Of a stretch of 64,000 bases of DNA, positions 48,134-60,400 are shown one piece after another. Below the pieces are notes generated by a model that did no database searches, had not been told where the DNA came from, and worked only from the letters and a program-made list of their open reading frames with translations. Where the stretch lies: the NCBI GenBank assembly GCA_023079485.1, contig CM041084.1, forward strand, positions 126,725,292-126,789,291, given 5' to 3'. Positions within the stretch are counted from its first letter, which is position 1, and every line of letters starts with the position of its first letter. The DNA comes from Archilochus colubris. Its lineage: Eukaryota > Chordata > Aves > Apodiformes > Trochilidae. A program made the position numbers and the translations under genes.

Positions 48134-51100
48134 CACATATCACAGCCAGTTTGAAGCACCACACCCCTTCATTTGCATGATAATAGCAGTCCCTTAAATA
48201 AAAAAGGTAAGGCAGAAATGCTATCATTCTAAATCAATTACTCACATTTTCTTAGTTAATATAAGGCAGTACTTTAAAACTGTATTAATTCTTTGACAAA
48301 AGCTGTTTCGTAAGTTGCTCTTTTAAAACATTTGGCATATAGAGGACAACAAACTAAGGGCAGCTTGTACTCTCAACCATGAAAACATCCACTAGCTAGT
48401 TCTGTAAAATGCTTGGTTTTAAATACAGTCATATAAAATAAATATTACATACTTTACCTGATTCAACAGATGCTCTAGAGAATCATTAATGAAATGAACA
48501 TGGTTACTAAAACAGAGACCTTGCAATTACACATAGCTCTACTAACTTGGAGTTGTAAGTCATAACAGTAAACACATTTAAACAAAGGCAGATTAAAAAT
48601 CTATTGATATATTTACAAATCATCCTCCCACTTTTGAAAAGACAATTTCCCTCCCACTCCAGCACCTACAAAACCTGTTTATTTGGGTTAGACAAATACT
48701 GTGACATTTGTGCAAGTCTGTATTACAGCATTGTCAGCTTTTCCAATACATTAATATTCTTTTCAGGGGGTTGTAATTATGTCATAGCAGAAAGATTTTT
48801 TTTTTTAAGCCAGGCACACACGGTTATATACATGCTTCAATCTGCATCCACTGTTCAGGTATCTCAGGACATAAAGTTAAGCATGCATAAGGATCTGGTC
48901 ATAGCTGCATGCATCTAACCAAGACCCAGCCCCAACCCTCTCCTGGACTAGATCTTGCAGCAAAAGTAATGTATTGCCCAAGAGCATTTGCAAAAGATCA
49001 CATTAGTGTTTGTGCTAGAAATCACAGTCCTTCCTACAAACAAGCACCCTCCTCAAATCAAAATAAACCTTCCCAATTTTAAGTTAAGGCTAGAGAACAA
49101 AGGAGTTCACCACGCAAAGTTTTTTCTTCCCTGTGTTCCTGGTCAGATAATTTCCTGCACCCTGACACAAGCCAAAATTCTATTGATTTCAGTGAAAATG
49201 AGAGGCATGTAAGGACCGAAGGACTCTACCCAGCATTTGGCAACTGCGACGCTTTCACTATGACACAACTGCCTTTGGTATTTGGAAAATAATCTCCAAA
49301 ATGTGTTCAGGACTTCCCAACTTGGGTGCAATAACTGCTTTTATAAAACTATTTTTAACTTGCATGAAATTCTCTACTTGTCACCATGTTCTTATATAGG
49401 CAATAAATTTACCTTTCAGTTGTGCCTTACAAAGAATTGTGCATTTTTCAGTTGTCCAGAGTTCTGCATAACACTTTACATTTCCATAAATGCACACAGG
49501 TTTCCCTAAACTGTTGTTATTGTCTGGTCTGATTTTTATGGTCATAAACTCATGCCCTTACCACAAATGAAAAGTCCTTCACTGACCAACTGGTCCTAAT
49601 AATTCTACTGAGATCATTTAAACACTAAGTTTTCTACTGAGTGATGATAGCACAATCTGGGTGAAATACGGATTTACAGTGGAACATTAAATTAACATCA
49701 TATATTGGATTCAGAATTACACACACCAGCCATCTATAAAGATGTATGCATGTTTTGCTAACCTTTACTAATTTGGCCACTAAAAATAATTATGATCAAA
49801 TATGTTAAATTATGTAACATAACATATAACCGTTCAATATGAGTCTGGTGAATAGCACACTCCTTTTTCATGACTGCCAAAAGATTTTTAAACCTCTTCT
49901 TGTGAAAACAAAAGTTCTTACTCAAAAAAAAAGCCCCCATCTGTCCTCCACTTTACAATGAAGACATCACTTTAACTTACTGCTCTTCTTTTGTTTCAGC
50001 CTCATGTTCTCTTTCACTATATGCCACATTTTCCAAAGTGATGGATGCATTCTGCTATACCCATTCCACGCTAATCGTCGGTTTTAAATTTATTTTTGCC
50101 TCCTGAATTGTAAACTGCTGCTGTTGTTCCACTGTACATGCAAAATTGTCTAAAGTCTGAACTTCACCGAGTAGAATGCCTCAAACAATTTGTAGCCTTA
50201 CAAGTGTTATAAAAAAGGATCAACATGTTGTATTACCATGGAAATTCTGGAAAACATACTTTCCCAAACAAATATTACTTTTTCTCAATGGTATGAAGTA
50301 ATGAAAACCACATGTGTAAATCTGCGATCCGTGCAGTAGTTCAAGCTGCAGCTAATAGAAAATACAGAGAGTGAACTCTGCCATATAAAGGATTCTTGTT
50401 ACAGAAATATAATGTGAAAACCAGATGCAGACAGAAAACCTTAATCACAGATGGGAATGTAATCACTGGCATACAGAATACTTTTTTGATCAATCTCAAC
50501 CATATGAGAAATGTATTTATTTTCTAAGGAATGCAATAACTCGAGAGAGTCTTCTATTTGAATTCAGTTAACCTCATATTCACAGTGCTTTTATCTTATA
50601 TGTGGAGAGAAGTAGGATATAACCTGAGCCAAGATTTTTAGAAGAGCCATTGGCCCTGGCAAATCATTCGTGTATCAGCTTATCTTTCAAGGAATTAATA
50701 GGATGTAAAGACTACAAATAGATCAGCCTCAAAAGAAATCAACCATTATTGCATTTCCTAGTTCCTGCCAGAAATCCCTTCATCACCTAAGCACTTCTTT
50801 GGTAAATTTTTCCCTTAATATATGGTTCCTCAGAAATAAACTGCTAAGAGCAGCACTGCAAATCAGAACTGGAGTCCTGCACCAAAGACTCTCCCTACTT
50901 TATAAAGCCCAAAGAGTCATTGGTTCAAACCAAAGTGTAATTTAGGATTCCTTCTAGCTGCTGGAAGTGCTAGTAAATACCCTACACCCACAGACCACTA
51001 GTGTTTTGGGGAGGAAACAAAGGACCACAGCACCTCACAGCTATCCAGGTACATCAAGTGTCTAAAAAGCAATTGCCTTCTACCAACTATCCAGGCATGA

Positions 51101-52366
51101 CCAAGGTAACTTCTTAGAGTTTTCATTACTGGTGACATTTCTGCTCAACTTTTAAAAGACAGAAATACTATGGAAGTAGGAAAATCCTCCAGCAAAATAT
51201 GAGAATTGAATTAAAATCTGAAAATCAGGTTCAGAATTTCAGGTCATAGATATGCTACCAGCAGGACCTACCTACACTGATACAAAAGGTTTGACATCTT
51301 CAAGCAGCCACTCCTACAGGTCATCAGCCAACTCATGTCAGAGTTACATTTGCCTAGATAAATTTTTTACCTGGTGATTGAACTGGACTCCTATGTTAAA
51401 TTATATAATATATAGTATGTAATATATAACCTTATCTAATATAAAAAGCTTATGCTAGGAAATAAAATTTAAGAAAGGAAAAGTGTTCAGAAATTACAGA
51501 TCTCCAGGTTCTTGGGCACCAGCAGTGGTTGTTTACCTCCTGATCCCTGCTGCACCCTCCTCTGGAGGTACCCTCTCCACCCAAGGATATCACATCTCTT
51601 CACACAACACTGTCTGACTGTCACAGTTCACAACTGAGCTTTTTAAGGTAACCTGAAGTTGGTATTCTTTTTTTAGTAGCAATAATTAACTTAAAATAAA
51701 ATTATTTGGTAGCTTTTGCATGAGAGGGGTGAGGGTGTGAGAAAGTCTTCTGTTGGACACAGGGAAAATAGATTCTTCCTCTCTTTTAGGGCCTTTAAGT
51801 TCCATTTTAGCTTTATTCAGCAAGAGGGCACAGTCTCTTCACTACTTTACCACAGGACCCAAGCCAGGTGTTTATTGGACTAATTCTGCTCAAGTTCCTG
51901 TAAATATGCTTCATTAAGTTAATGCCTGTATGCTAGGTAAAATTTTAAGTTAACCACTTGCTTTTCCCCTCCTGTTATCAACATGCCAAACCATCTGTTT
52001 AAAATACTTTGATTCTACCACTGCAACAGAAGTTTTTTTAAACCATCTTGTCTCTTCTGCCATTTAACTTTAAATTTCTTAGACTGTGGCACCAATAGAT
52101 AGAGGAGAAGCCAACATTTAACACTAAAGTAATGTGAGCTGGATATGCTTGTCTTATTTCTCAACAAGCATGCTTAGATTAATAATAAACTTTGGCCAGA
52201 TATATATTTTAATTTGCATGTTTTTCATATAGCATCATCATCATTTGTGTAGAGTGCTAAAAATGGAGTTAAATCTTCCAGCTGTGAAATAGTTCCACGT
52301 GACAAAACAGAGAGAGATCCTGAAAAACTCCTGTTTCATGTCATGTGTGAGTGTGTGTGCCTGTGT

Positions 52367-52391
52367 CTTTTTTTTTTTTTCTCTCTCTCTC
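52367..52391. repeat. T13 run followed by (CT)5
   Basis: A pyrimidine-only tract on the plus strand, immediately after a short GTGTGTG stretch. Confidence 0.85.
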
Positions 52392-54037
52392 ATCTAATTT
52401 CATCTGCAAGAGACTGTCCCTAGAGGACAGGAGAAGAGAGAACCAATTATATCCAGAGGTTGGTTTCTCCAAAATGAAGGCATCTGTTCCATGCCAACGA
52501 CTTCCACATGGAAGAAAAACAGAACTTTGAAGGCATCTGTGCTCCTGGTTGACAGTCGCAGATCTTAGGGTCTACTGTAATTGCCCAGCTGCAAACATGA
52601 TTTTGTTGCTGCTGTTGTCAGCTGATCTCCTAGCACTGAAAACAACAGAGCTTAAAATAGCAAATATCTGGATAAAAATCAGATATTCTTACAGAATACT
52701 GACACCTTTTCCCTTCTGAAGGAGGTATTTTTCCTGGAAAATGGGTTTGATTGAAATAAATTGCAAACTGTTTTTAAACTAACATTTTACAAAATACTGT
52801 GGTATAAAATGCTATTCTTTAAATAAAGCAGAACTCCAAGAATAATGTGATTATTATTTTTTAGTATTTCAGGCTGATATTTTGTAAGAGTGATTCAGAA
52901 ACTGGTATGATTCACCAGCCACATAACCCTGCAAGCCCCCTTATTTAAGCAAGTACTCTCAGTAAAACCAAGAGTCCACCTGAGCAGAGCAAAGATGCTA
53001 TGGCAAATAACTAGTATGGTGTTTGTTACTCAGTTCACTTCACCTGCTATGTTGAATGGATATTTTCCCCAAAACACTTCAGAGAAACATTACTGGTGAT
53101 TCAAAGCCAGGCTTATGGCACTGGGTATAACACTTCCAGAGAGACATTCAGCAATGCTGCAAGATTTCAATGTTAAAAAATCAAGTATATATTTAACAAG
53201 AAACTCACTCAAAGTAGCAAGACCCTTAACTCATTTTCCAGAGCACAGCACTGAATGCCATTTAGGGATCCAAGACTACTGATGGTGCAGTTGCAACAAA
53301 GACAATTAAAACCCAACTGGCCTAGGCAGAAAATGCATTTACAGTCCCTATCCTCCACTCATCACATAAAGATGGATGATAGTTTCCAGAAATATTGTGT
53401 GCACCCTCTGGGTTTTTGTAGTTTTCTTTATCACTAGATTGGAAGAAAGATGTCATACATTAGGGAAATACTTGAGGTAATTTTTTAAAATAAATTCTGT
53501 TATTCTGCTAGATCCTAAACACCCTCTGCAGTCATGGGCAGCCAGCCTGACAACCAGGTAGCCACACAGTTTAAGAAGGATTGCAGGTATTTCTGTGCAG
53601 CTTTCCTTGCCTGGTACATACTTTAAAATTATTACGAATGCATAAATAAAGTAGTGAAGCTGGAGGGGATACAGTAGGACTGACACTTCCTGACCACTTC
53701 TAAATTGCCTCCAGGAAGGACAAAAGTTGGGAGCAGGACTATTAACACAGCCACCTGCTTCCTGTCACCTCCTGGGGAGCAGACACAGCCACTGACAACC
53801 TACAATGTCATTGAGGTCCTGCCTATCTTTCTCTTCCCAGAGAAGCTAGAGGAGAATAAAAATAATAGTGGCCAATAATAGCTCTGCAAGAGGAGTAATT
53901 TAGGCTTAGACTTTAGCAAAAAAAATATTAAAAATTAAGAAAATTCTCATCAAAACCCTCCTGTGAATTTCATGAGAAGAGGATGGGACTGATAGACCTC
54001 AGAACCTGGAAGAGAAAATTATTTATTGATTTACTCT

Positions 54038-54072
54038 TTAAATAGAATTTTAAATAGAATTTAAATAGAATT
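54038..54072. repeat. Three copies of TTAAATAGAATT
   Basis: Perfect 12-mers start at 54038, 54050 and 54061 (the last two share one base). A partial AATAGAATT echo follows at about 54077. Confidence 0.9.
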
Positions 54073-55491
54073 CTTCAATAGAATTAGGCATACGAATACC
54101 ATGGAAGAACTGAGCTCTGGTACTTTAGTTCTATGTTTACAAGCTCTGCTAACCCATTGAGTTCCATTAATTTATCATGGCACACACAAAATGCACATAA
54201 CATTCAGAAACTAAGCTATTTAGTTCAGTATGATGGTTTCCCTGCTCATCTGTAGCATGCTTTAATACAGGTGCCAGCATGCTCTTCCACATTGAGTGGT
54301 TTGCCAACAAGCTTTAAAAATAATAAATAGTACAGTCATGAACCAATTTTTGCTTAATGGTTCCTAGAACTCTGTGACTTCACTCACTAAAACCCTTTCT
54401 ATAACATTACCATTAAATACTTTCAACAATAGCACCATTTAAATAAAATTAAAAAATCATCCTGGCACTACCATCCATAGATAGCACACCCACAGGTGCC
54501 AATATCCCTAAAATTGTTGGCAGCTTTCTCTGGCACCACTATACTTTTACAGCTCTGGCAACAAACCCCACCTGGACGTCACTGAAAGCACTCCTCTGAA
54601 GCACTCTTCCCACCCTTTGCAGCACTACCGTTCTCTCTCCTTTGTTGCATTTTAAGAATCTCATTTTCTGGCAATAGCCTCACCCTCTCTTCTTGTCAAA
54701 GCCTGAGCTGATCTAGGGCAGTGTCCTTCTAGAAACTGTCTAATGTAGGGATGATTCAATGTTGGGATTAACTTTTCAAGAGGCTTTTGTGAGGGAGCCT
54801 TTGCTGCTCAGTTTGTGTGTCCAGTTGCATCCCAGCCTTAGAATTCATTGTATTTCAGTCTAAGTAACACAATGTGACCCAACTAACTGGGAAGCAAAGT
54901 ACAGGTACAAAACCTTGTAGTATGTGATGTTCCATAACAAAGATTGTTCAGCCTTGCGACTACCAGAAAGCACACAGAGATTTATTCATAACATGACAGC
55001 ATGAAGAGCCAGCATCCTGATCCTTCCATTACAGAAGTAAATTAAATGAAAAACAGAAAACCTGTTATGAAGAACAATTAATTATGGAAAAAGTGGTGAT
55101 GTTTTGGTGGTTGTACATGGGGCTTTTGCCCAAGCTATTTAAAATGACACCTGGGTCACAATTAAAAGAGGCACTTGTGTGGTCATCATGAGAAAACACA
55201 AAATGTACTCAATAGGTCTCCAAATGCAAGGAAGAAATCCCAAATGAAAAATGGCTAATGGTAATGAATAATATTATGCAAATTGTACCTTAACTTCCAA
55301 CAAAGCAGACATACATGAGCCTCCTAGAACTACAAAATCAACTACAGTCTTGCACAATTTGTAATGGTCATGCAACCATTTCCCTGGATGTTTGTCAAAA
55401 TTCCTGGTTTTTACACACTGTATCAACCTGGCTTTTTAAAAATACTGTTTTATTACATGTCATTGCCCACCACTGTTTGCAGATTAATTCC

Positions 55492-55508
55492 ACTCCACTA
55501 GGTGGAGT
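55492..55508 (+). promoter_or_regulatory. CTCF-like core within an inverted repeat
   Basis: CCACTAGGTGGAG (55495-55507) matches the CTCF core pattern except A for the usual C near its end. It lies in ACTCCAC-TAG-GTGGAGT, with 7-bp arms. Motif match only. Confidence 0.35.
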
Positions 55509-56280
55509 CTTCTGTCTTTCCAGACAGCAACCTCATTTACAAAACCAACTTATCATTCATGAACTTCACTTATTTTAAGTGCTTCAGCCCACCTGTCTTG
55601 ACAGACAGAAAAGTGGCAATTAATCAAACGTCTTCTTGAAATGACTGAAGAAATCATTAACTATCCCATGAAGATCCCATGTCAGCATGTTGCAATACGG
55701 GATTGTTCAGGAATACAGTTGCTGTACAGTTCTGCAAAACACAGCTGTGCTTTTATGATAGCTGAGTAAAAAAGGGTATCACTTACATAAATCACCATAT
55801 CACACATGCCAAACAACTACATATAAACAAAACCAAGTTGCTGAACTTCTTTTCAATTATTAGTGTGTATTCAGAAATATTTTGAGTATCTAGGATGCCC
55901 TTCCCTTCCAGGCATCCTAAAATGTGTTACAGAAAATGAAAGGGAGCATGAAAGGATTTCTTTCCACATTCACATTTCCATTCACAAGCACTGGAGTTAA
56001 AAATTCAGCAATTATTCATCAGGAACAGCAAAACTGCATGCAGCATTTTTTGGCAGAGAGTAAGAAAAACAAAGCACGCCCATGAATTGTGTTCAGAAAA
56101 TTTAGATAAGAAAATCTGGATACCCTACATCCAGCTACAATCTTTCTTTTGGGGTTGGACTGCACCCCAGCCCCTATGAAAACCACCCAAAAAATCTCAT
56201 GACCAAAGCAAGAAGACCCTTGGTTTAAAATCTCATCAGAAAGGCTTTCCACTACCAGGCTCTGAGGGAGCATTTGCTCA

Positions 56281-56590
56281 GTAATATTCGCAAGCAGAAA
56301 GCTCCACGTGGGCGCCGAGCACCAACGCGAGGCGAGGGCTCCTCAAGGCTCTGGCACCCCCAGGTCAGCCAAGGAAGGGTCTCCTCAGCGTGGCTTCTGT
56401 TGTTGGCAGATATCACAAGCTCTTTAAAGGCTACAGACATTTTGCCCTGATCGGCCCTGTTTTTGGTAAACTCACTTCTCGTACATATGTCTATAACTAT
56501 GTATACGTCCCACAGAAGGTGAGGTTTAACAGGGTTAGCTTTGTTGGGGAAAAGAAGGTTTGGAGGAAAGGAAACAACTTTCATGTTTAG
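56281..56590 (+). pseudogene. Unrecognised GC-richer open stretch
   Basis: A frame stays open across the block and ends in a TAG. It has no good ATG start. The C-terminal half reads GRYHKLFKGYRHF, then a Tyr/Val-rich segment, then VRFNRVSFVGEKKVW, which is basic and aromatic-rich. The block is more GC- and CpG-rich than its flanks. I cannot assign a family. The opposite strand also has a 110-codon open frame here, so openness alone is weak evidence. Confidence 0.18.
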
Positions 56591-59500
56591 AAGATTTGAA
56601 ACTAGTGACTGTCACGGGATGTAAACACTGTTCTGGGGAGGGAGGCTTTTTGTTATGTTTCAGGAGTGCACAGAGTTTTGGATAAAATCTGTATAAATAA
56701 TCATCCCTCTGTCATTCAACATGAATTTATGCACATGTGTGCACACAATTATGTTTGAGAATACAAACTATAAAGTAGACATGCCACAGACTTCCAGGCA
56801 ACCTACCACAAGCACGGATCTTGTGCAAGATGCACTCTTTATTTAAATTTCAGTTTATTGAATTTTAATTATTTCTGATCTGTAGATCACTTTGAGGAAA
56901 ATCCCCCACGGTCAAAAGCTTACAAATCCAATTGGAAAACCAAACAGAAGCATCAGCCCTTTCCCGTGCAGACACCTGCCAAAAAAACTGAGTTCCTGGC
57001 TACAAGATTAGAATCCAACAGCTAAAATCGGCCTTAACATTAAAACCAGGTAATTGTCTATGCTGAAATACAGCTCTCGTTTTATCCCACACATTTACTC
57101 ATGTTGTGTACAGAGGGCTCTACAGATGTAACAGTGAATTACACTTTCTTCATTTGGATCCTTATTTATAAAATTAACACATACCCTTTTGGTTAGATTT
57201 TTTTTTTAATACAATTAAAGAGCAATTAAGTTATTTTCCCTGGGGATGCCTCTGATAGAAAATTTGTGGTCTAGCAATGCTGTGCTTTCCAGGTTCATAA
57301 AACTCACCTGGGCTAGCAGTTCCACAGCAGCAAATATTGTTGCATATGTGCATTCGAGCATGATTTAATAATTTAATTTACCCAAGGAAAAGTTACTCCA
57401 AAAGCCCCATTAACTAAAATGTCTTTGATGAGCCTACACTTAAGACTTGCAGATATAGCGGGAATGAAATAAGCCCAGGAATGTTTTGTCATACTCTGAA
57501 CATCCTTTCCTTTGGACAAGGTCCTCAACTAGCAGGTAAAGCTGCACTGTTACAATGGGGAAGCAGTCACTCTTCATTGTAAAATACAATCACTGTTTAT
57601 TAATAAAATTACTCTAAATGTACAAGTTAAATCCTTTCACCAAGATAGTGACATTCAGCTATCCAGTGCCATTTCTACAGTCCAAACAGACACAGTCCTA
57701 ATTGCATAATGCCATTTTATCTGCTGAAGATAAAAGTGCCGATAAACAAAAATGCACATTAGGCAGGAGATTTTTCAGAATAGATTTTTTTTTTTAATAA
57801 CCCACTTGCATTAACAAAAGATTGCAATGGCTTCTAAATTATAGGGTGTTATTTTTAGTGGAAGTAGTTCAATATTCATATTGGAGCAGATGTAGCAGTT
57901 TAACAAAACAGCTCTTCAAATCCTGCACAAATTGAAAACAGGAAAACTGATTGCATTTTCTCTTATCACTTTCCTTTTCTGAATTGACACTTTTGGCCTT
58001 CTGAAAATTTACACATGGCTTTCATCTCAACAGCACCTGCTGATCAAACAGAAACCTAACATTTTCATGAAAATGGTATAAAGGACTAGTTTTCTTTTTA
58101 CCATCTTAAAGGGCATCAGCAGTCCACTTGATGGCAACAATTGCTGAGTAGATGGCACACTCAGAATGCATTTTATATTTTCATTACACTTACTTTTAAA
58201 AATGAGTTAAATCACTAGTGGCTCTTTCATATTAGCTCTTTGTCTGCCTTAAATTAATTTCAATCTCTATCTCTGCCTAACCCTGATGGGTTTCATTCTA
58301 TAGCCAGCTAGATTTTAAAGAACATCTGAAAGCCTTTGAAAAAAGTCATATTGTATATTCTGCAGCCACTGGGTCTTCCTTACACAAGCATTTATATGCA
58401 ATCACATAAATTAATATGTACAATTATGCATACACATGCACATATTGCATTTCTTTTTACAGTGGTTATACTAAGGAAAAAAAAATTGTACTTATCATTC
58501 TGCAATATTTTCACTGCGTTGAATTCCCTAAGCATTGTCAATATAGCATGTTGAGGGGGGAGAAACTCAAAAGCATTATTTTGAAGCTGCTCTTTGTTTC
58601 CTCCCCAATATCCAGATTGGGAGACGGTCTAGCTGGTGCTCTGGAACCTGAGCATCAAGACCAGCTTGAGATGCTGCTATTGATGAACATGGCAAGCACG
58701 CAAAGAGCACAATCAGAGGTCCTTAGGCTCTCGGAAAACTTTAATGCATCAAGTCACGTATATAAAATATGAAACATAAGTACCTTGTTATCCTGTCTGC
58801 TTCTCAGCCTGTATACTCTGAAGAGCAGCAGCAGGTAACAAGGACCATCTTCCCTTGTACATAATTCTAGGTGTAATTAAAGATACTCCTGAAACCTGCT
58901 ATGTGTCAGCTCCTTAACTGATAAAGCCCTAACCCTTCTGAAGTACTCTGCTGCCATCCATTACCATTCTGCTTCAGTGATAAGGTAACCTGAAGGCAGA
59001 GATGACATACAGTAATATATGTGCCACTCCAGACAGTTGGTTCGTGAATTTCAGTGTTTCATCATGCTCACTGAGGCAATCGCAAACCTGAAATGTCAAT
59101 ATGTTCAGTCAATGGAAGTAAAATAATGGGGCTCTATTGTCTTACCCTATCGATCTGCTGCTGTCAACAAGAATACATGCCCCCCTGGCTTTAAACAAAT
59201 TTTAATTAGGCTTTTAGTTACCGGATCATATCTATATATCTATTTGTATAAACGCTTGACAAAGTGAAACGGCAATATAAATATTTCAAACTTTCAAACA
59301 TATTTTAAAGGTGATTGTTTAATGCAAGAAATCATCCCTCATAATAAAACCTTTCGCCAAGGCAGTGTGTGCACACACTTCAGCGTGCAAGTCATCATCC
59401 AGTGAGAACTGAAAAATCACCATCAAAAGTCCAAAAGAAGAACAAACAAAACAAAAAAGCCCACAACCCACTGTCACGCTCTGCGAGGATTCTGGAAACC

Positions 59501-59742
59501 AGGACCCTCCACTGAAACCTCACGGCACTAGCAGGATGGGTGCCCGCTCCTCAGGGAGAGACAGGCTTGGGGAGGGAGCCAGCCCGCCGTGACCGGGAGG
59601 GAGAGCTCAAGCCAGGCGGACGCCGCCGTTCACCTTGGCCCCAGCCACCACCCGCTCCGGCCCGAGGCCGGGGGCTCCTTCTCAAGCCGTGAAAACACAC
59701 CGACAATCCGCTCTCCCCTTCCCGCTACTGTGGGGTCCCTCA

Positions 59743-59756
59743 CCCCCCCCCCCCCC
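59743..59756. repeat. C14 homopolymer in CpG island
   Basis: Fourteen consecutive C on the plus strand. Prone to length variation and sequencing error. Confidence 0.95.
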
Positions 59757-60053
59757 ATTGTTCGCCGGCCACCTCCTCCCGCCCCCCGGGCTGTAGCACA
59801 CCCGGCGGGCGAGCCCCCGCCCCCCTCAGCGCGTCCCGGGGGCGGAGGAAGGCAGCGCCCAAGCCGCGGCTGCCCCACGCACAACAAAAGGCAGAGACCT
59901 TCTCCCTGCCAGCTCAACTCTGTCTGTACATCCCCCCCCGCCCGCTCCGGGAGGCAGATAAGAGGTTACAACTTCACTTCGCCCCGCTCCTATTCACTTG
60001 TGCAGCGCCGAAAGAACCGGGCGGCTGGAGGAGGGGAAAGCGGCGAAGGGTGT

Positions 60054-60077
60054 CCCCCCCTCCGTCCCTCCCTCCCC
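60054..60077 (-). other. G-quadruplex-type tract in CpG island
   Basis: On the minus strand, four G-runs of 4, 3, 3 and 7 are separated by loops of 1, 1 and 5 nt (plus-strand C-runs at 60074-60077, 60070-60072, 60066-60068 and 60054-60060). It lies about 20 nt inside the intron that would follow the candidate donor at 60097. Confidence 0.6.
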
Positions 60078-60400
60078 GACCCGCCGGTGGAGATTACCTT
60101 CCGGCGGAGGGAGGGAGGCGCCGGCACGGCCCGGGCTTTGTGCTCCTTAAACGCACCTCGCAGCCTATTGCTGCGCAAAGACGGCACATCGCGGCCCCGC
60201 GGCCCTGCCGGTGCCGGGGGAGCGGGACGGCGGCGTGCATTGGGGCGATTACGGTATCAGCACGGCCCAGGTGGAGGCCGGAGGATGCACGGTGGATGTG
60301 AGGGAGCGGGACCATCGCAGTCCGGAGTGGGGAGGCCGCACCAAGCATGAGCGGAGGTGCGAAGGCGGCAGGCATCCCGCCCGGCTCTGCCACTGAAGTT

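Larger units (their letters stand above)
48003..60097. other. First intron of the long RUNX1T1 transcript (12 kb, inferred)
   Basis: It extends from the candidate donor in the CpG island to the acceptor of the MTG8b-type exon. It holds the 103-nt purine tract, a T/CT tract, a TTAAATAGAATT triplet, the palindromic CTCF-like site at 55.5 kb and the unrecognised block at 56.3-56.6 kb. An untranslated cassette exon could be hidden here; without coding potential I could not find it. Confidence 0.55.
59520..60400 (-). promoter_or_regulatory. RUNX1T1: CpG island, candidate distal RUNX1T1 promoter and untranslated exon 1
   Basis: Roughly 0.9 kb of strongly GC-rich, CpG-dense sequence stands in otherwise AT-rich surroundings, 12 kb upstream of the MTG8b-type exon. 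On the minus strand there is a plausible donor CCGGAAG|GTAATC at 60097/60098, a CCAAT motif (plus-strand ATTGG near 60240) and Sp1-like GC boxes. No ATG-started RUNX1T1 coding sequence is evident here, so any first exon would be untranslated. The direction of transcription is inferred from the neighbouring gene; a divergent plus-strand transcript cannot be excluded. Confidence 0.7.

Noticed and set aside
47914..48227. Open frames rich in Phe/Ser (minus) or Lys (plus) around 48.0-48.2 kb
   Set aside because: They are translations of the purine/pyrimidine tract, not proteins.
55891..55919. MicroRNA precursor
   Set aside because: The stem is only 9 bp, far short of a Drosha/Dicer substrate. Kept only as an inverted repeat.
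58123..58136. CTCF-like CCACTTGATGGCA
   Set aside because: T in place of the near-invariant A of the core, which makes it a weaker match than the three reported.
59589..60350. 253-codon plus-strand open frame in the CpG island
   Set aside because: Pro/Arg/Gly-rich translation from GC-rich DNA where stop codons are rare. Several other frames on both strands are open over the same span and no domain is visible.
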